From an uncultured Aquabacterium sp. (GTDB lineage: Bacteria; Pseudomonadota; Gammaproteobacteria; Burkholderiales; Burkholderiaceae_C): DNA of 8,289 bases. Below the pieces are notes generated by a model. The model was not told the origin of the DNA, made no database searches, and saw nothing but the letters and a program-made list of their open reading frames with translations. Where the stretch lies: positions 1 to 8,289 of the forward strand of contig CALAKR010000406.1 in the NCBI GenBank assembly GCA_937923225.1, read 5' to 3'. Below, in pieces: positions 7,365 through 8,289 of the stretch (its first letter is position 1; each line of letters begins with the position of its first letter). A program made the position numbers and the translations under genes.

Positions 7365-8285
7365 TCAACTCAGGCAGGGCACGCTCAGCAGCGCGGCGCG
7401 CGTGGTCGGGCTGCCCAACTGGCTCAGCCACCAGGCCAGGGCCTTGCCGGGCTGCTGGCTGGCCTGGCGCCAGGCGTAGTGCGCCCGGATCACGCGGGGC
7501 GGCTGGGCCACTTCCTTGCGCTGCAGGCGGCCGGCCTCCACATCGGGCAGCACCATGTAATCGGGCAGGAAGCCGCAGCCCAGGCCGCGCCGCAGGGCTT
7601 CGAGCTTGTCGCCCATGGTCGAGACGGTCAACACATCCTGCCCCGGCAGGATGCCGACGGTGACGGTTTCCGAGTGGCGGGTGGTGTCGGCCACGGCGAT
7701 CACGCGGTGCGCGGTGAGCTCGGCCGCGCTGATCGGCTCGCTCTGTCTGGCCAGCGGGTGGAAGGGCGCCACCACGAAGACGAACTCCACATCGCCCAGC
7801 GTGTCCATGTGGATGTCGCTGATGCCCGGGCGGCCAGCCGTGACGCCCAGGGCCAGGTCGGCGTGGCCGGAGGCCAGGGCCTCCCAGGTGCCGGTCAGCA
7901 CCTCGTCGCGGATCTTCAGGCGGGTGGGCGGCGAGGTCTCGTGGAAGGCCTGTACCAGGTCGAACAGAGGGCCGTGGCTCACGATGCCATCGACCGCGAT
8001 GGTGAGCTGCGTCTCCCAGCCGGAGGCCACGCGCTGCACGCGGTTGGCCACCGCGTCCATCTGGGCCAGCAGGCGGCGGCCTTCGTTGAGCAATTCCTCA
8101 CCGGCGGCGGTGAACTGGGCCTGGCGGGAGCGGCGGTCGAAGAGCAGCACGTCCAGCGCGTCTTCCAGTTGGCGCACGCTGTAGGTCAGGGCCGAGGGCA
8201 CCTTGCCCAGCTCGCGCGCGGCGGCGGCGAAGCTGCCCGTGCGCTCGATGGTGTCCATCATCTCCAGGGCTTCCGGGGTCAGCAC
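7365..8285 (-). CDS. LysR-family transcriptional regulator (YhaJ-like)
   Basis: This is a LysR-type DNA-binding regulator of about 306 residues, normal for the family. The winged helix-turn-helix is at about 1-60 (SFAAAARELGKVPSALTYSV, 18-37, then LEDALDVLLFDR), followed by a linker helix and an effector-binding domain from about 92 on. The GWETQLTIAVDG segment, the TWEAL-ADLALG segment, AVADTTR and LTVSTMGDK resemble E. coli YhaJ as I remember it; the inducer is unknown. The only start visible is a GTG at 8285, four bases from the window edge. The frame is open to the edge, so the true start may lie beyond it and the gene may be slightly truncated here. The gene ends in TGA immediately before the gluQ ATG. 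LysR genes are often divergent from their target, which would then be to the right, outside the window. Confidence 0.92.
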   Translation of the reverse strand: MLTPEALEMMDTIERTGSFAAAARELGKVPSALTYSVRQLEDALDVLLFDRRSRQAQFTAAGEELLNEGRRLLAQMDAVANRVQRVASGWETQLTIAVDGIVSHGPLFDLVQAFHETSPPTRLKIRDEVLTGTWEALASGHADLALGVTAGRPGISDIHMDTLGDVEFVFVVAPFHPLARQSEPISAAELTAHRVIAVADTTRHSETVTVGILPGQDVLTVSTMGDKLEALRRGLGCGFLPDYMVLPDVEAGRLQRKEVAQPPRVIRAHYAWRQASQQPGKALAWWLSQLGSPTTRAALLSVPCLS

Positions 8286-8289
8286 GTGG

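Overview
The window is a compact, high-GC stretch of ordinary bacterial chromosome. The gene order M48 peptidase / pterin dehydratase / rsgA divergent from orn, the strong G/C preference at third codon positions, and the protein sequences all suggest a betaproteobacterium of the order Burkholderiales (Comamonadaceae or an Aquabacterium/Leptothrix-like relative). That placement is inferred from recalled gene neighbourhoods and was not tested by any search. I see no tRNA, rRNA, CRISPR array, insertion sequence or phage gene, and no gene-free gap above 300 bases.

Left block (78-3014, minus strand). Four genes read leftwards as a probable operon: a Ste24-type M48 membrane metallopeptidase, a pterin-4a-carbinolamine dehydratase (phhB), the ribosome-assembly GTPase rsgA, and a small 90-residue protein of unknown function. 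phhB and rsgA overlap by ATGA. A 16-codon mini-ORF between the peptidase and phhB also ends in an ATGA overlap with the phhB start. A 74-bp gap separates this block from orn on the plus strand (oligoribonuclease, 3089-3661), so the two units are divergently transcribed.

Middle block (3664-6347). orn converges on a two-component system. An 8-bp-stem hairpin fills almost the whole 21-bp gap between the two stop codons. The system is an OmpR-family response regulator followed by a QseC/TctE-type sensor kinase whose GTG start lies 29 bp inside the regulator gene. Divergent from the regulator is a small cupin_3-type protein, with several GGTGTKG repeats in the space between.

Right block (6429-8285, minus strand). 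A LysR-type regulator resembling YhaJ is followed directly (TGAATG) by gluQ, the glutamyl-Q tRNA(Asp) synthetase. The LysR gene begins at or just beyond the right edge of the window.

The biology is mainly housekeeping: ribosome maturation, nanoRNA turnover, tRNA modification, pterin recycling and membrane proteolysis, plus two regulators. I found no convincing new system. The observations worth a second look are small ones: the mini-ORF ahead of phhB, an Asn in the phhB active-site motif, the uncharacterised 90-residue protein, the GGTGTKG repeats, the shared hairpin, and a cupin that lacks most of the usual metal ligands.
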